A model generated the notes under the pieces. It searched no databases, was not told the origin of the DNA, and saw only the letters and a list, made by a program, of their open reading frames with translations. A stretch of 64,000 bases of DNA from Croceifilum oryzae (GTDB taxonomy: Bacteria > Bacillota > Bacilli > Thermoactinomycetales > Thermoactinomycetaceae), in assembly GCF_030814315.1 (NCBI RefSeq), contig NZ_JAUSUV010000002.1, forward strand, positions 124,001 to 188,000, written 5' to 3'. This document shows, one piece after another, positions 1 to 8,615 of the stretch (the stretch's first letter is position 1; the number at the start of each line of letters is the position of its first letter). The translations under genes and the position numbers were made by a program.

Positions 1-1
1 T

Positions 2-271
2 CATGCGATCCAAATTGACCCGCAATCAAAATTAGCAGAAATTTTAGATGAGTGTCAAATTGATGTCAACAGCTTCCATCACCAATCTGTAAAAGACTTA
101 CCGGGGACATGTCTAGCAACCGCCTATGCCCCTGATGGAGTCGTGGAGGCTTTTGAATACCAAGGCGATCAATTTGCCTTGGCGGTTCAGTGGCATCCCG
201 AGGCAATGACTCATGATGAACATTCCTTAAAACTATTTCGCTATTTTGTAGAGAAGTGTGCTTGTTCATAA
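2..271 (+). CDS. C-terminal part of a peptidase C26 (gamma-glutamyl-GABA hydrolase-like) protein
   Basis: The reading frame is open from the window edge and encodes the last 89 residues of a class I glutamine amidotransferase-type hydrolase of the PuuD/peptidase C26 family. These enzymes cleave gamma-glutamyl bonds, for example gamma-glutamyl-GABA in polyamine breakdown. Visible family marks are VNSFHHQSVK near the start and AVQWHPE, whose His-Glu complete the Cys-His-Glu triad. The nucleophile Cys lies upstream of the window. The gene is convergent with cydB. Family assignment is firm; the exact substrate is not visible. Confidence 0.85.
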   Translation, partial: HAIQIDPQSKLAEILDECQIDVNSFHHQSVKDLPGTCLATAYAPDGVVEAFEYQGDQFALAVQWHPEAMTHDEHSLKLFRYFVEKCACS

Positions 272-354
272 TATCTATCGGACCCATATACCTGTTATAG
301 CTCATTCATATTGTAGCGGACAAGTGCATGGGTCCTCACTCATTCATAATATTG

Positions 355-1383
355 TTATAGATGCTCTTGCTCATGTTCACCCCGTACATATTTTGCATTG
401 AATAAAAAAAGCCAAAGTAGGAGCCCAAGCGATGGAATTAATACCAACAACCCAGCGATAAAAGTGATGACCAACGCCTTACCAAGGACGGGACTCGTAA
501 CGGCACCTTGAATCGTGATATAGGGATCTAACAAATACGGGAGATGGGAAGCGCCGTATCCAAAGAAAGCAAAGCCAAACTGGAGCATGACGAGTACAAA
601 GGCAAGTCCAAAACATTTTCGCTTCCAGATTAGAAATACAGCCCCTATAAAACAAAGTAAGGATAGTCCAAAGCACCAACCAATCTCAAGTGCTCGCTGA
701 AAGTGATCTGGATTGTGACGAGAGAGAGCCCAGAAAACTAACAAGCTGGCTAGGATAGTAGGCCCACTCCAAGCTAATGCGTATTTGCGTAGTAATTCGC
801 GTGCAGGTGTGTCATTTGCTCGATTTGCATAAAAGGTAAGGAAAGAAGAACTAATATATAAAACGCTTACGATGGCTAAGAACGTAACTGCCCATGAATA
901 AGAATTTGTGAATAACTGAGCGATCGATAGCGTAATTCCAGAATCCGTTTCCTTAATAAATCCTCCCTCTGACATGGTTAAGATGGTGGACAGACTCGCT
1001 GGAATGAGTAACCCAGTAGCACCATACAAAAACATATAAACGCGATTGCTTCGAACGCCATAATGGGCAAAGGCATAAAAGGAACCCCGAATCGTAAGGA
1101 GTATCAGGAAGACACTTCCTGGAATGAGAAGAGCTGTTCCGTAGTAGTAGGCTGTGTCAGGGAAGAAACCGATAACCCCTACAATAAAAAAGATCAGAAA
1201 TACATTGGTTACCTCCCAAACAGGTGAGAGGTATCTTTCGATCACCGTATTCACAATGTGATCCTTTTTCGTTTTCATGCTGTAATAAGAGAAGAAACCA
1301 GCACCAAAATCAATGGAGGCTATGATCAGATATCCATACAAAAATGTCCAGAGTACCGTAATACCAATCATCTCGAGTGACAT
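355..1383 (-). CDS. cydB: Cytochrome bd ubiquinol oxidase subunit II
   Basis: This encodes a 342-aa polytopic membrane protein with about eight to nine hydrophobic segments. The N-terminus matches CydB (TVLWTFLYGYLIIASIDFGAG), as does the conserved region around residues 60-110 with SPVWEVTN. CydB supports the haem-bearing CydA in the high-affinity terminal oxidase that reduces O2 to water with menaquinol. It sits 15 nt downstream of cydA on the same strand, so they form one operon. No cydC/cydD haem-exporter genes are adjacent. The size resembles the second Bacillus bd oxidase (YthB) as well as CydB, and the two cannot be separated from sequence alone. Confidence 0.93.
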   Translation of the reverse strand: MSLEMIGITVLWTFLYGYLIIASIDFGAGFFSYYSMKTKKDHIVNTVIERYLSPVWEVTNVFLIFFIVGVIGFFPDTAYYYGTALLIPGSVFLILLTIRGSFYAFAHYGVRSNRVYMFLYGATGLLIPASLSTILTMSEGGFIKETDSGITLSIAQLFTNSYSWAVTFLAIVSVLYISSSFLTFYANRANDTPARELLRKYALAWSGPTILASLLVFWALSRHNPDHFQRALEIGWCFGLSLLCFIGAVFLIWKRKCFGLAFVLVMLQFGFAFFGYGASHLPYLLDPYITIQGAVTSPVLGKALVITFIAGLLVLIPSLGLLLWLFLFNAKYVRGEHEQEHL

Positions 1384-1398
1384 GATTTATCCCCCTCC

Positions 1399-2724
1399 CT
1401 ATAATCCGTAGCGTTTCGCTAATTCGTCCTCTGCGCGGTTATGTCGGAACAGGCGATATAACACGATACATGTGAGTATTCCCAGAGCGAGGAATAAGGC
1501 GCTAAATGCCCAGGTGGTAGAGGAAACGTGATCAGCCGTAGTGGCAGCTTTGTCTACCTTTAAAACTCCAGTAATAATCCATGGTTGTCGACCTACTTCT
1601 GCGAAGATCCATCCCAATTGAATGGCAATAAAGGCTAAAGGCGCCCCTAAGACAATGCCTCTCAAGAGCCATGGACTCCACTGATTCCCTTTTTTTCGGT
1701 ACCATTCAATCGCGAAAATGGCTGAGACGAGTAGGAGATAAAATCCGATTGCAACCATCCCATCAAACAGGTAGTGAATATAGAGTGGAGGCCATAAATC
1801 CTGAGGAATATCATTTAGACCTTTCACTTCATGATTAGGTGAATTACCAGCTAAGATACTAAGAGCAAACGGTATTTTGATCCCATATTTCACTTCTTGT
1901 GTTTCCTTGTTTAAAACACCACCGAAAACCAAAGGAGCTTGCTTGGTTGTTTCAAAGTGCCATTCGGCAGCGGCTAATTTAGTGGGTTGATGCTTCGCTA
2001 AGAATTTTCCAGATATATCACCAGCCGCAAAAGTAGCAATAGCGAGGATAAATCCAGTGATCATCGTTAGGCGAAGCGCCTTTTTATAATAAACATGATT
2101 TCTACCTTTGAGGATGTGATAGGCGGCGATAGAGGCAAGTAAGAAGCCGCATGTTAGATAAGCTGAGGATAAGACATGAGCTACTTTGCTGGGTGTAGCA
2201 GGATTGAGCATAGCGGCAATCGGATCGATATCGACCGCTTTTCCATTTTCCAGTCGAAAACCAGCTGGAGTATTCATAAATGCGTTTACGATTGTGATAA
2301 ATAGAGCCGACATAGACGATCCGATCACGATGGGGATGGAACTAGCCCAATGAATCCAAGGATTTTTAAAACGATCCCATGTATACAGATAAATACCAAG
2401 AAAGATAGCTTCTACGAAAAAGGCGAATGTTTCCATAAATAACGGTAGACTAATTACATTGCCAGCCAATTGCATAAATTGGGGCCATAATAGAGAAAGC
2501 ATAAGTCCAATACAGGTTCCCGTTACTACACCAACTGCTACAGTAATCACAAAGCCGCGGGTCCATCTTTTCGCTAGCATGATATAGTGATTGTCTTTTT
2601 TCCAAATCCCCCATGCTTCAGCTAATGAGATAAATAAAGGAACACCTACTCCAATCGTGGCGAAGATAATGTGGAAAGAAAGGGTTTCTGCTGTGAGAAT
2701 TCGAGACCAAAAAACGGCGTCCAT
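1399..2724 (-). CDS. cydA: Cytochrome bd ubiquinol oxidase subunit I
   Basis: This is the 441-aa catalytic, haem-binding subunit of the bd-type quinol oxidase, an integral membrane protein. The N-terminus MDAVFWSRILTAETLSFH places the haem ligand His at residue 18. The GRQPW signature lies near the end of the conserved core, and the Q-loop region is short, as in Firmicute CydA proteins. The start ATG follows a clear AAAGGAGG Shine-Dalgarno. It is the first gene of the cydAB operon. The upstream region holds two Rex/FNR-like palindromes, so induction under low oxygen or high NADH is likely. At 441 aa it is closer in length to YthA than to CydA of B. subtilis. Confidence 0.94.
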   Translation of the reverse strand: MDAVFWSRILTAETLSFHIIFATIGVGVPLFISLAEAWGIWKKDNHYIMLAKRWTRGFVITVAVGVVTGTCIGLMLSLLWPQFMQLAGNVISLPLFMETFAFFVEAIFLGIYLYTWDRFKNPWIHWASSIPIVIGSSMSALFITIVNAFMNTPAGFRLENGKAVDIDPIAAMLNPATPSKVAHVLSSAYLTCGFLLASIAAYHILKGRNHVYYKKALRLTMITGFILAIATFAAGDISGKFLAKHQPTKLAAAEWHFETTKQAPLVFGGVLNKETQEVKYGIKIPFALSILAGNSPNHEVKGLNDIPQDLWPPLYIHYLFDGMVAIGFYLLLVSAIFAIEWYRKKGNQWSPWLLRGIVLGAPLAFIAIQLGWIFAEVGRQPWIITGVLKVDKAATTADHVSSTTWAFSALFLALGILTCIVLYRLFRHNRAEDELAKRYGL

Positions 2725-2757
2725 TGATATGCCTCCTTTTAGTTAAACAGCACTTTT

Positions 2758-2775
2758 ATGTTCAATATTTCACAT
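2758..2775. promoter_or_regulatory. Candidate Rex-like operator upstream of cydA
   Basis: ATGTTCAATATTTCACAT is an imperfect 18-bp palindrome (7 of 9 half-site positions pair) about 34 nt before the cydA start codon. It resembles the Rex consensus TTGTGAA-N4-TTCACAA. Rex represses cyd genes at high NAD+/NADH in many Firmicutes. The regulator itself is not in the window. Confidence 0.45.
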
Positions 2776-2823
2776 AAGAAAAAAGTGATTCGAAACAATA
2801 AATGGATCCATGATCATTATAAT

Positions 2824-2841
2824 ATGTGAATAATATCACAT
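2824..2841. promoter_or_regulatory. TGTGA-N6-TCACA palindrome between cydA and the vanW-like gene
   Basis: ATGTGAATAATATCACAT is a near-perfect palindrome with TGTGA and TCACA half-sites separated by 6 bp. This matches Bacillus Fnr/CRP-type boxes and also overlaps the Rex pattern. It lies 100 nt upstream of cydA and 80 nt upstream of the divergent VanW gene, so it could act on either. A cyd-directed redox role is the simplest reading. Confidence 0.5.
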
Positions 2842-2920
2842 AGATGAGGATATGTGACGGGATTGTGATCATTATTCGTCGTATCTCTGGGTAGACTACA
2901 GAAGGAAGGAGGATAATCAG

Positions 2921-3886
2921 ATGAAGAAACCAATTCTTGTGACGTTTATATCGACTCTGTGTTTGTTCATTCTGTCTTGTACTCCCATGCAAGCGAGTCA
3001 AAAGCAGACAGTTCCCCAAGAGAAAAAAATAACACCTTCACAACCTGCAAAGATGATATTTCAGCATGAGGATCAAGTTTGGTCATTAGAACTGGGGGAT
3101 ATAGGGTTTGACGGAGTTGACCCTACTTCCTTAGATCATGAACTCGTTCATAGCTGGCTTCGGACTGAAGTTGCACCCCAAGTTGAAAAAGAACCCGTGT
3201 CTGCTTTTTTTAAAAATAGAAAGCTGATACCTGAAAAATATGGTTATAAAATTGACTATGCAGCGATTGAAGAGATCCTTCAAAATGTCCATCAAGTTCT
3301 TAATCAGCCTCAGGAATTGCCATTGCAAAGTCTTCAACCACAGATTACGAAACAAAAAGCTTTGACCTTGAAGCAGAAACGATTAGCCTCATATCAAACC
3401 TATTTCAATCCTGATAATGAGAACCGATCGCACAATATTTTTCTATCTACTCATGCGATCGACCACATGATCGTCTTACCAGGACAAACTTTTTCATTTA
3501 ACGATGTCGTAGGCATTCGAACGACCGAGCGTGGTTATCGACCTGCTCGTATCATTGTAAAAGGAGAATATAGTGAGGGAGTGGGGGGCGGAATTTGCCA
3601 AACTTCTTCCACTCTATTTAACAGTGTCGACCAAGCTGGATTACAAATTGTTCAACGCTATAGTCACAGCAAGCATGTAGCGTATGTCCCTAAAGATCGG
3701 GATGCTACCGTGTCATGGGGAGGGTATGATTTTAAGTTTCGTAACCAGTTCAATGAGCCCATTTTAATATCTTCCCGCATAACTGGAGGGATTTTGAATA
3801 TATCTATTTATGGGCCGAATGTAATTCGACATCAACCAAATGCAATACCTGATTCACCCCCATTATCACAACAGGATGAATCCTAA
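2921..3886 (+). CDS. VanW family lipoprotein
   Basis: This encodes a 321-aa exported protein. The N-terminus has a signal peptide ending in a lipobox (FILSC, Cys20), so it is probably membrane-anchored on the outside. Residues about 155-300 form a VanW domain, with GQTFSFNDVVG, GGGICQTSSTLFN and a final beta-rich part. VanW proteins accompany some vancomycin-resistance clusters and are common in spore formers, but their biochemical role is unknown. The gene is preceded by GGAAGGAGG and followed by its own terminator. It is divergent from cydAB. No van resistance genes are nearby, so a general cell-envelope role is more likely than resistance. Confidence 0.85.
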   Translation: MKKPILVTFISTLCLFILSCTPMQASQKQTVPQEKKITPSQPAKMIFQHEDQVWSLELGDIGFDGVDPTSLDHELVHSWLRTEVAPQVEKEPVSAFFKNRKLIPEKYGYKIDYAAIEEILQNVHQVLNQPQELPLQSLQPQITKQKALTLKQKRLASYQTYFNPDNENRSHNIFLSTHAIDHMIVLPGQTFSFNDVVGIRTTERGYRPARIIVKGEYSEGVGGGICQTSSTLFNSVDQAGLQIVQRYSHSKHVAYVPKDRDATVSWGGYDFKFRNQFNEPILISSRITGGILNISIYGPNVIRHQPNAIPDSPPLSQQDES

Positions 3887-3889
3887 CTT

Positions 3890-3919
3890 AGCCGTCGCCC
3901 AATATGTGACGGCTTTTTG
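3890..3919 (+). terminator. Rho-independent terminator after the VanW gene
   Basis: AGCCGTC pairs with GACGGCT across an 11-nt loop and is followed by TTTTT, starting 4 nt after the stop codon. Confidence 0.85.
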
Positions 3920-4030
3920 CCGATATGGAAAGAAAATTAGAAAATACTTCCTATTTCACCTATTTGAATAGAAATATCAAAAATAGTCTGTTATAATGGG
4001 ACACGTTAAACTCACTAAAGGAGCGATTCG

Positions 4031-5056
4031 ATGAATAAAAAATTTCTTCTAGCTGGAGTAGCTACGGTGGCCCTCAGTTTAACGGGGACACTTGTGGTAA
4101 ATGCGATGGGGAAAGAAGTAGTCATCACCTTTAGCGATGGTAAGAAAGTCGTCTCAAGAGGCTTTCATGATACAGTTGCTGAAGCTTTGGAGGATGAAGG
4201 TTTCAAGATGGCAGAGATGAAACAAAAATACCTGCCTAGCATTCCTTGGGATCAAAAATTAACCCAAGATCTTACCAATGTTAGTTTGAATTGCCGCTGT
4301 AAAATCAGCCTAACTATAGGTGGTAAAGCCGAAGGTGAGAAAGAGACCGCGAAAGGAACAGTTCGTGAGTTTTTAGAGGAGCAAAAAATTGCCTTAGGTG
4401 AATGGGATGAAATAAGCACAGCACTAGATGCAAAAATCCAAGATGGGATGCAGATATCAATTGACAGAATTGAGCAAGTAGTCAAAAAAGAAGAGAAAGA
4501 GATCAAGTTTGATACAGAAGAACAAAAAGATAAGACCCTAGCAAAAGGGGAAAAGAAAGAAGTTACTGCTGGAAAGCTGGGAAAAGAGATTTATCAAGTT
4601 ACTATCTACTATAAAAATGGTCAACCTATGATGAAGGACGGGAAGCCAGCTTCTGATTCTAAGTTGATCGAAAAAATTGATCCTATAAAAGCAGTAGTGA
4701 AGATTGGAACGAAAGAAGAAGCGGAAGAGAGCGATTCGAGACCTGCATCTGCCGGTGGAGGATCATTACCAAATGGAACATCGTATAAGAAAATGATGAC
4801 TGCAGAAACCACCGCTTACACTTCCAAACCAGGTGCCAAAACGGCTTCAGGGAAAGTGGCTAGAGTTGGATTGGTGGCTGTTGATCCAAGAGTAATCCCA
4901 CTTGGAACGAGGCTGTTTATTGAAGATTATGGGATGGCGGTCGCAGCAGATACAGGTGGTGCGGTAAAAGGAAATATCATCGACGTATACTTTAATTCCG
5001 AAGCGGAATGTCAAAAGTGGGGACGTAAAAATAAAAAGGTGTACATCTTAGATTAA
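4031..5056 (+). CDS. Secreted YabE-like protein with DUF348, G5 and C-terminal 3D domains
   Basis: This encodes a 341-aa exported protein with an N-terminal signal/anchor segment (residues 5-25). Two DUF348-like repeats follow (about 28-160), then a G5-type stretch (about 160-235), a low-complexity linker and a C-terminal 3D domain (about 255-341). The 3D domain carries the conserved Asp pattern in AADTGGAVKG and IIDVYF that forms the lytic-transglycosylase-like active site. Relatives such as B. subtilis YabE and Rpf/Sps proteins act on peptidoglycan. It has a GGAG ribosome site and a terminator, so it is probably monocistronic. Confidence is high for the architecture, moderate for peptidoglycan lysis. 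Confidence 0.88.
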   Translation: MNKKFLLAGVATVALSLTGTLVVNAMGKEVVITFSDGKKVVSRGFHDTVAEALEDEGFKMAEMKQKYLPSIPWDQKLTQDLTNVSLNCRCKISLTIGGKAEGEKETAKGTVREFLEEQKIALGEWDEISTALDAKIQDGMQISIDRIEQVVKKEEKEIKFDTEEQKDKTLAKGEKKEVTAGKLGKEIYQVTIYYKNGQPMMKDGKPASDSKLIEKIDPIKAVVKIGTKEEAEESDSRPASAGGGSLPNGTSYKKMMTAETTAYTSKPGAKTASGKVARVGLVAVDPRVIPLGTRLFIEDYGMAVAADTGGAVKGNIIDVYFNSEAECQKWGRKNKKVYILD

Positions 5057-5084
5057 TCGTACATAGTGGAATTCAATTTGATTT

Positions 5085-5115
5085 AACCTGCAAAAAAGTG
5101 CAGGTTCTTTCTTTT
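5085..5115 (+). terminator. Rho-independent terminator after the 3D-domain gene
   Basis: AACCTGCA pairs with TGCAGGTT across a 6-nt A-rich loop and is followed by a T-rich tract. Confidence 0.85.
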
Positions 5116-5213
5116 TGAAAAAGACAAAATGGAAAGTTTTATCAAATTCGTCTTTGAATTTCCCTATTTTTTCGATATACTTAGGAAAGGAATATTACAT
5201 CCGAGGTGTATGA

Positions 5214-6674
5214 ATGGTAGGTCGAAATGAACCCTGCCCTTGTGGAAGTGGGAAAAAGTACAAAAAGTGCTGTGAACGTGTCGTTACGATTCGTCATGCC
5301 GAGGGATTGCGAGAAGGACGCGACCGAGATCTATCAAAAAAATTACTCGCAGACCTAAATCAGTGGTTTCATCCGTATTGGAAAATGGAAAAGCAAAGTA
5401 AGTGGGGACATCGTTTTAAAGAGTTATTGCACTTACCTCTACAGGAACCAGTCCCGCAATCTTTTTCCTTTTCCTTTCATTATTGGTTGTTACTTGACGC
5501 CCCCTGTGTCCAAAATAAGCGACCGGTTGAGCTGTGGGCATCAACAGTCCGCCGAACACCAGAGAAGGAAAGAGTACTGACAAGCTATTTGGATAGTAAA
5601 CTCACATGTTATGAAATGATTGACATAAGGGAAGAAAGCATGCTGTTTCGATCTCTATTAGATGGAGTAGAATATGAAGTGATTAGAGGAGAAGAGGTAC
5701 CTCGTGAACGGATTGTTTTCACTCGTTTAATACGTTTAGGAAATCGATATGAGCTGTTTGGCCCTTATACATCTTTTGTGCATGAGATGAGAGGGGAGAT
5801 ACTCGTGCAACTAGAGAAATTTAACCATCTAGACCAAGAACAACAAAAATATGCAACTCGTGAACAAGGATGGCAAGTGCTTGGATGGTCCATGAAACGC
5901 GCTCAGGAGCTTGAGAAGGTGGAGAAGTTAGCACCGGCATCAACACCCGAGATGGTGGACAGTATCCGTGAAACTCTGTTCTGGCCAAATGTCGAGTATA
6001 CGTCTGAACAACCAGGATTACCGATTAAAATCATGCAACAGTTGGAGCAGTTTTATGTTTCACAGGTGAATCCATTACAAAAGAGAACCCAACAATTCTA
6101 CAGTAAATCGTTAGAGATACTATTTGACTATCTCTCCAAACGATTTGGACAATCTTTTCAATGGTCTATGCTAAATGAGGAAGCTTTCATTCACTTTTTT
6201 AGCATTTGGTATTTAGATAGTGGGAAAGCTACCCCAATGGCTTCTAAAATCTTCTTAAATACCTTGAAAAACCTGTTTCAATGGCTCTATAACCAAGGCA
6301 TTTCCAATATATATCTTCATTTCAAAAAAGTTTACTCGATTTTAATTCATAAATTACCTACAACGATTGAGGCACGTACTTGGTTAGCGGAACATGCGAT
6401 TGAAACAGAAGAAACAGAACATACAGGAACCATGATACAAAATATGTTTATGCTTGCGATTTCTGCAACAGGTCCTATGTTGTTGATTGGTGAGCGATGG
6501 GTGCCTGTACAGCTTCGTGCTTTCCCTGCGATTTGGTCAGATGAGCGTTTTTGGATTCGAGGAACGATTCACATGAGTGAACATCATTGTATTTTTACTC
6601 ATATTGAAAACGTGTTTCCTATGACATTGTTGGAAGAAGAGTTACCAAACGCCCATGTATTAGGTCAAAAATAA
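5214..6674 (+). CDS. SEC-C metal-binding motif protein of unknown function
   Basis: This encodes a 486-aa cytosolic protein whose first 20 residues form a SEC-C zinc-binding motif (EPCPCGSGKKYKKCC), the motif found at the SecA C-terminus and in many unrelated proteins. The remaining ~460 residues are not a family I recognise. They are rich in aromatic residues and appear alpha/beta, with no membrane segment. It stands alone between two terminators. In such proteins the SEC-C module usually mediates zinc binding or ribosome/SecB-type contacts; nothing here specifies the partner. Confidence 0.75.
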   Translation: MVGRNEPCPCGSGKKYKKCCERVVTIRHAEGLREGRDRDLSKKLLADLNQWFHPYWKMEKQSKWGHRFKELLHLPLQEPVPQSFSFSFHYWLLLDAPCVQNKRPVELWASTVRRTPEKERVLTSYLDSKLTCYEMIDIREESMLFRSLLDGVEYEVIRGEEVPRERIVFTRLIRLGNRYELFGPYTSFVHEMRGEILVQLEKFNHLDQEQQKYATREQGWQVLGWSMKRAQELEKVEKLAPASTPEMVDSIRETLFWPNVEYTSEQPGLPIKIMQQLEQFYVSQVNPLQKRTQQFYSKSLEILFDYLSKRFGQSFQWSMLNEEAFIHFFSIWYLDSGKATPMASKIFLNTLKNLFQWLYNQGISNIYLHFKKVYSILIHKLPTTIEARTWLAEHAIETEETEHTGTMIQNMFMLAISATGPMLLIGERWVPVQLRAFPAIWSDERFWIRGTIHMSEHHCIFTHIENVFPMTLLEEELPNAHVLGQK

Positions 6675-6712
6675 AGAAACAGCCTACTCATTTGTTAGAG
6701 GCTGTTTCTTTT
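6674..6712. terminator. Bidirectional terminator between the SEC-C and GNAT genes
   Basis: AAGAAACAGCC pairs with GGCTGTTTCTT, flanked by A and T tracts, between two convergent genes. Confidence 0.8.
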
Positions 6713-6744
6713 GCTTTCGTTATATACAAAAAAGCATGTCCTTC

Positions 6745-7182
6745 TCATAAGGAAAGCTTTTTTTGCATATCCTTATGGTCGATGCCAGCATCTAGATAGA
6801 CATCACCTTCTGCTATATACCCTAATTTCTCATAAAAGGGAAGGGCGTGTGTTTGGGCAGAGAGTACGATTTTCGTAGCCCCTTCTTGTCTTGCATGTTC
6901 TTCTAATGCCAGCATCAGTTCACGTCCAGCTCCTGTCCCACGTCCCTCGGGGATGACGGCTACACGTTCAGCTTTGGCTACATGAGGCTTGTACCATCGC
7001 ATACGACAAGTTCCAATTGCTTTATCGTCTAATTTTGCTAAGAAATGAACCGAACTACCTTCTTTTTCATCAATTTCCTCATCCTCAGGCACTCCCTGTT
7101 CGTGTACAAATACTTTTTGCCGAATTTCAAAAGCTTGATTTAATTCGTGGTCAGATTCAACTTTTTTTACACTCATATGCAT
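6745..7182 (-). CDS. GNAT family N-acetyltransferase (YjcF-like)
   Basis: This encodes a GNAT acetyltransferase of about 145 residues. The N-terminus EIRQKVFVHEQGVPEDEEID is typical of the YjcF/ElaA-like group. The acetyl-CoA-binding motif A is visible as ERVAVIPEGRGTGAGRELM, followed by the C-terminal HALPFYEKLGY strand-helix. The substrate is unknown. The start is set at the ATG at 7182 because GGGAGTGA lies just upstream; an ATG at 7197 overlaps that site and one at 7176 is also possible. The gene is convergent with the SEC-C gene. Confidence 0.85.
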   Translation of the reverse strand: MHMSVKKVESDHELNQAFEIRQKVFVHEQGVPEDEEIDEKEGSSVHFLAKLDDKAIGTCRMRWYKPHVAKAERVAVIPEGRGTGAGRELMLALEEHARQEGATKIVLSAQTHALPFYEKLGYIAEGDVYLDAGIDHKDMQKKLSL

Positions 7183-7312
7183 GAATATCACTCCCATCTA
7201 GGTATTTTACCCCTTTTCTTTGAAATAATTGGGAAGGAATTTTGAAAGAAAAAGGAAACTATCGAGTTCATTTGAATAATAGTGATTTTATATATTGGAA
7301 GGAGAATAAGAA

Positions 7313-7846
7313 ATGAGTAGAAGAGTTCATAGTAGTGAGGTTTATCAAGCGGTAATGAGTAAGTTAACGGAGCGAGGAGTTCCTTTAGAAGCCATTGCAG
7401 ATATTGTTTATGAGATGCAAGTTCCTTATAAAGCGGACCTTCGGAAAGAAGTTTGTCTGGAAAGTGTATTGGCTGTTTTAGAAAAAAGGGAATTACAGCA
7501 TGCGATTCTGGTTGGGGTCGAACTAGATACCTTGGCAGAGAAAAACGTACTTTCTGAACCGCTACTAAGTATTGTCAAAGCAGACGAAGGGTTATTTGGT
7601 TGTGATGAGACATTAGCACTAGGATCTGTATTTGGATATGGGAGTATTGCGCTTACTACCTTTGGGTATTTAGATAAACAAAAGATAGGCATTATCAAAA
7701 GTTTGGACAATCAGAGCGGACAAGAACATTGTCATACGTTTTTAGATGATATTGTCTGTGCGATTGCTGCGGCAGCTGCAGGGAGATTGGCCCATCGAAT
7801 TCGTGATGAAGACGAAGAAGTCGACTCAACCATAGGCGAATATTAA
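7313..7846 (+). CDS. yutG: Phosphatidylglycerophosphatase A family protein (YutG-like)
   Basis: This encodes a 177-aa protein matching the Bacillus YutG branch of the PgpA family. PgpA removes the phosphate from phosphatidylglycerophosphate in phospholipid synthesis. Family marks include ERGVPLEAIADIVYEMQ at the N-terminus, the SVFGYGSIALTTFGYLDK block around residues 103-121, and FLDDIVCAIAAAAAGR near the C-terminus. Unlike E. coli PgpA it has little strong membrane character. The ribosome site is GGAGAA. In Bacillus the main PGP phosphatase is another protein, so the physiological substrate of this branch is uncertain. Confidence 0.85.
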   Translation: MSRRVHSSEVYQAVMSKLTERGVPLEAIADIVYEMQVPYKADLRKEVCLESVLAVLEKRELQHAILVGVELDTLAEKNVLSEPLLSIVKADEGLFGCDETLALGSVFGYGSIALTTFGYLDKQKIGIIKSLDNQSGQEHCHTFLDDIVCAIAAAAAGRLAHRIRDEDEEVDSTIGEY

Positions 7847-8169
7847 ATAAGCTCGAACACTCCTGCCTTCTACGGTGGGAGTACTTGTTTGGGAGAAGGA
7901 TGTAATCATCGTGATCGTACTTCAGGATCATAGCAAATAAAAAAAACCGAGTACTGCCCTGTACTCGGCTGCCATTTGAGGAGGGAATTTGGTGGAACAA
8001 GCGACTTGCTTGTTCTGTATATACTATGTCAATCTCTATAAGCCCGTTTGGACGCTTACGTAAAATGTGCATTAGTCTAGATTATTAATGAAATGAAGAC
8101 AGCTTTGTCTTTGTTATTAGGAATGATTTTCCACTATCTGAGTTACACTACAGATAGGAGGAGATATAG
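7847..8169. other. Gene-poor interval with two strong hairpins
   Basis: No convincing gene lies here. Two hairpins stand out. CCGAGTAC/GTACTCGG at 7947-7968 has its run of A directly upstream (7939-7946), so it reads as a terminator on the minus strand. GAACAAGC/GCTTGTTC at 7995-8015 lacks a T tract. The minus-strand terminator has no obvious gene feeding it. Confidence 0.5.
7939..7968 (-). terminator. Minus-strand terminator-like hairpin
   Basis: On the minus strand an 8-bp perfect stem (CCGAGTAC tgccct GTACTCGG on plus) is followed by eight U. No recognised minus-strand gene lies upstream between here and the tRNAs. It could end a small RNA, or, read through from either side, insulate the YutG gene. 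Confidence 0.5.
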
Positions 8170-8343
8170 ATGGATCAATGGATTTATTGTGCAAAGTTAT
8201 ATGAATCCCGTTTTCAAGCGAAAGTATTAGCGACACGAATGCAAGAAGATTGGTGGTTATATGGATATGAAAGCCCTGATACTGTGGAAGTGTTTCGCTC
8301 GAGAAAAGGGCGTTTTGGTGTGAAGTATATCTGGAGACACTGA
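8170..8343 (+). CDS. Small conserved-looking 57-aa protein, unknown function
   Basis: An ATG 7 nt after a strong AGGAGGAGA site opens a 57-codon frame: MDQWIYCAKLYESRFQ at the start and GRFGVKYIWRH at the end. It is rich in Trp, Tyr and basic residues, has no membrane segment and no known motif. The strong ribosome site and position between the YutG gene and the tRNA cluster argue it is expressed. I do not recognise the family. Confidence 0.6.
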   Translation: MDQWIYCAKLYESRFQAKVLATRMQEDWWLYGYESPDTVEVFRSRKGRFGVKYIWRH

Positions 8344-8361
8344 GAAATTTTAAAAAAGTAC

Positions 8362-8390
8362 TTGTGTGATTTTACATTCTGTTGTATAGT
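8362..8390 (+). promoter_or_regulatory. Putative sigma-A promoter of the tRNA cluster
   Basis: TTGTGT and TATAGT are separated by 17 bp, about 50 bp before the first tRNA. The -35 is weak and the -10 good. Confidence 0.4.
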
Positions 8391-8440
8391 ATTACTTGTG
8401 GCTGAAACAAGTTAGAAAAAACTTGAAACAATCATAATGT

Positions 8441-8515
<75 letters not shown>

Positions 8516-8519
8516 ACGT

Positions 8520-8596
8520 GGAGCTGTGGTGTAGAGGCCTAACATGCCTGCCTGTCACGCAGGAGATCGCGGGTTCGAATCCCGTCAGCTCCGCCA
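8520..8596 (+). tRNA. tRNA-Asp (GTC)
   Basis: This is a 77-nt cloverleaf with acceptor GGAGCTG/CAGCTCC, anticodon loop CTGTCAC (GTC), T-arm GCGGGTTCGAATCCCGT and encoded CCA, starting 5 nt after the initiator tRNA. Confidence 0.95.
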
Positions 8597-8615
8597 TTTT
8601 TCATATCATACATAG

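Noticed and set aside
7695-8072. Minus-strand 125-codon frame
   Set aside because: It overlaps the YutG-like gene, lacks a ribosome site and runs through a terminator hairpin.
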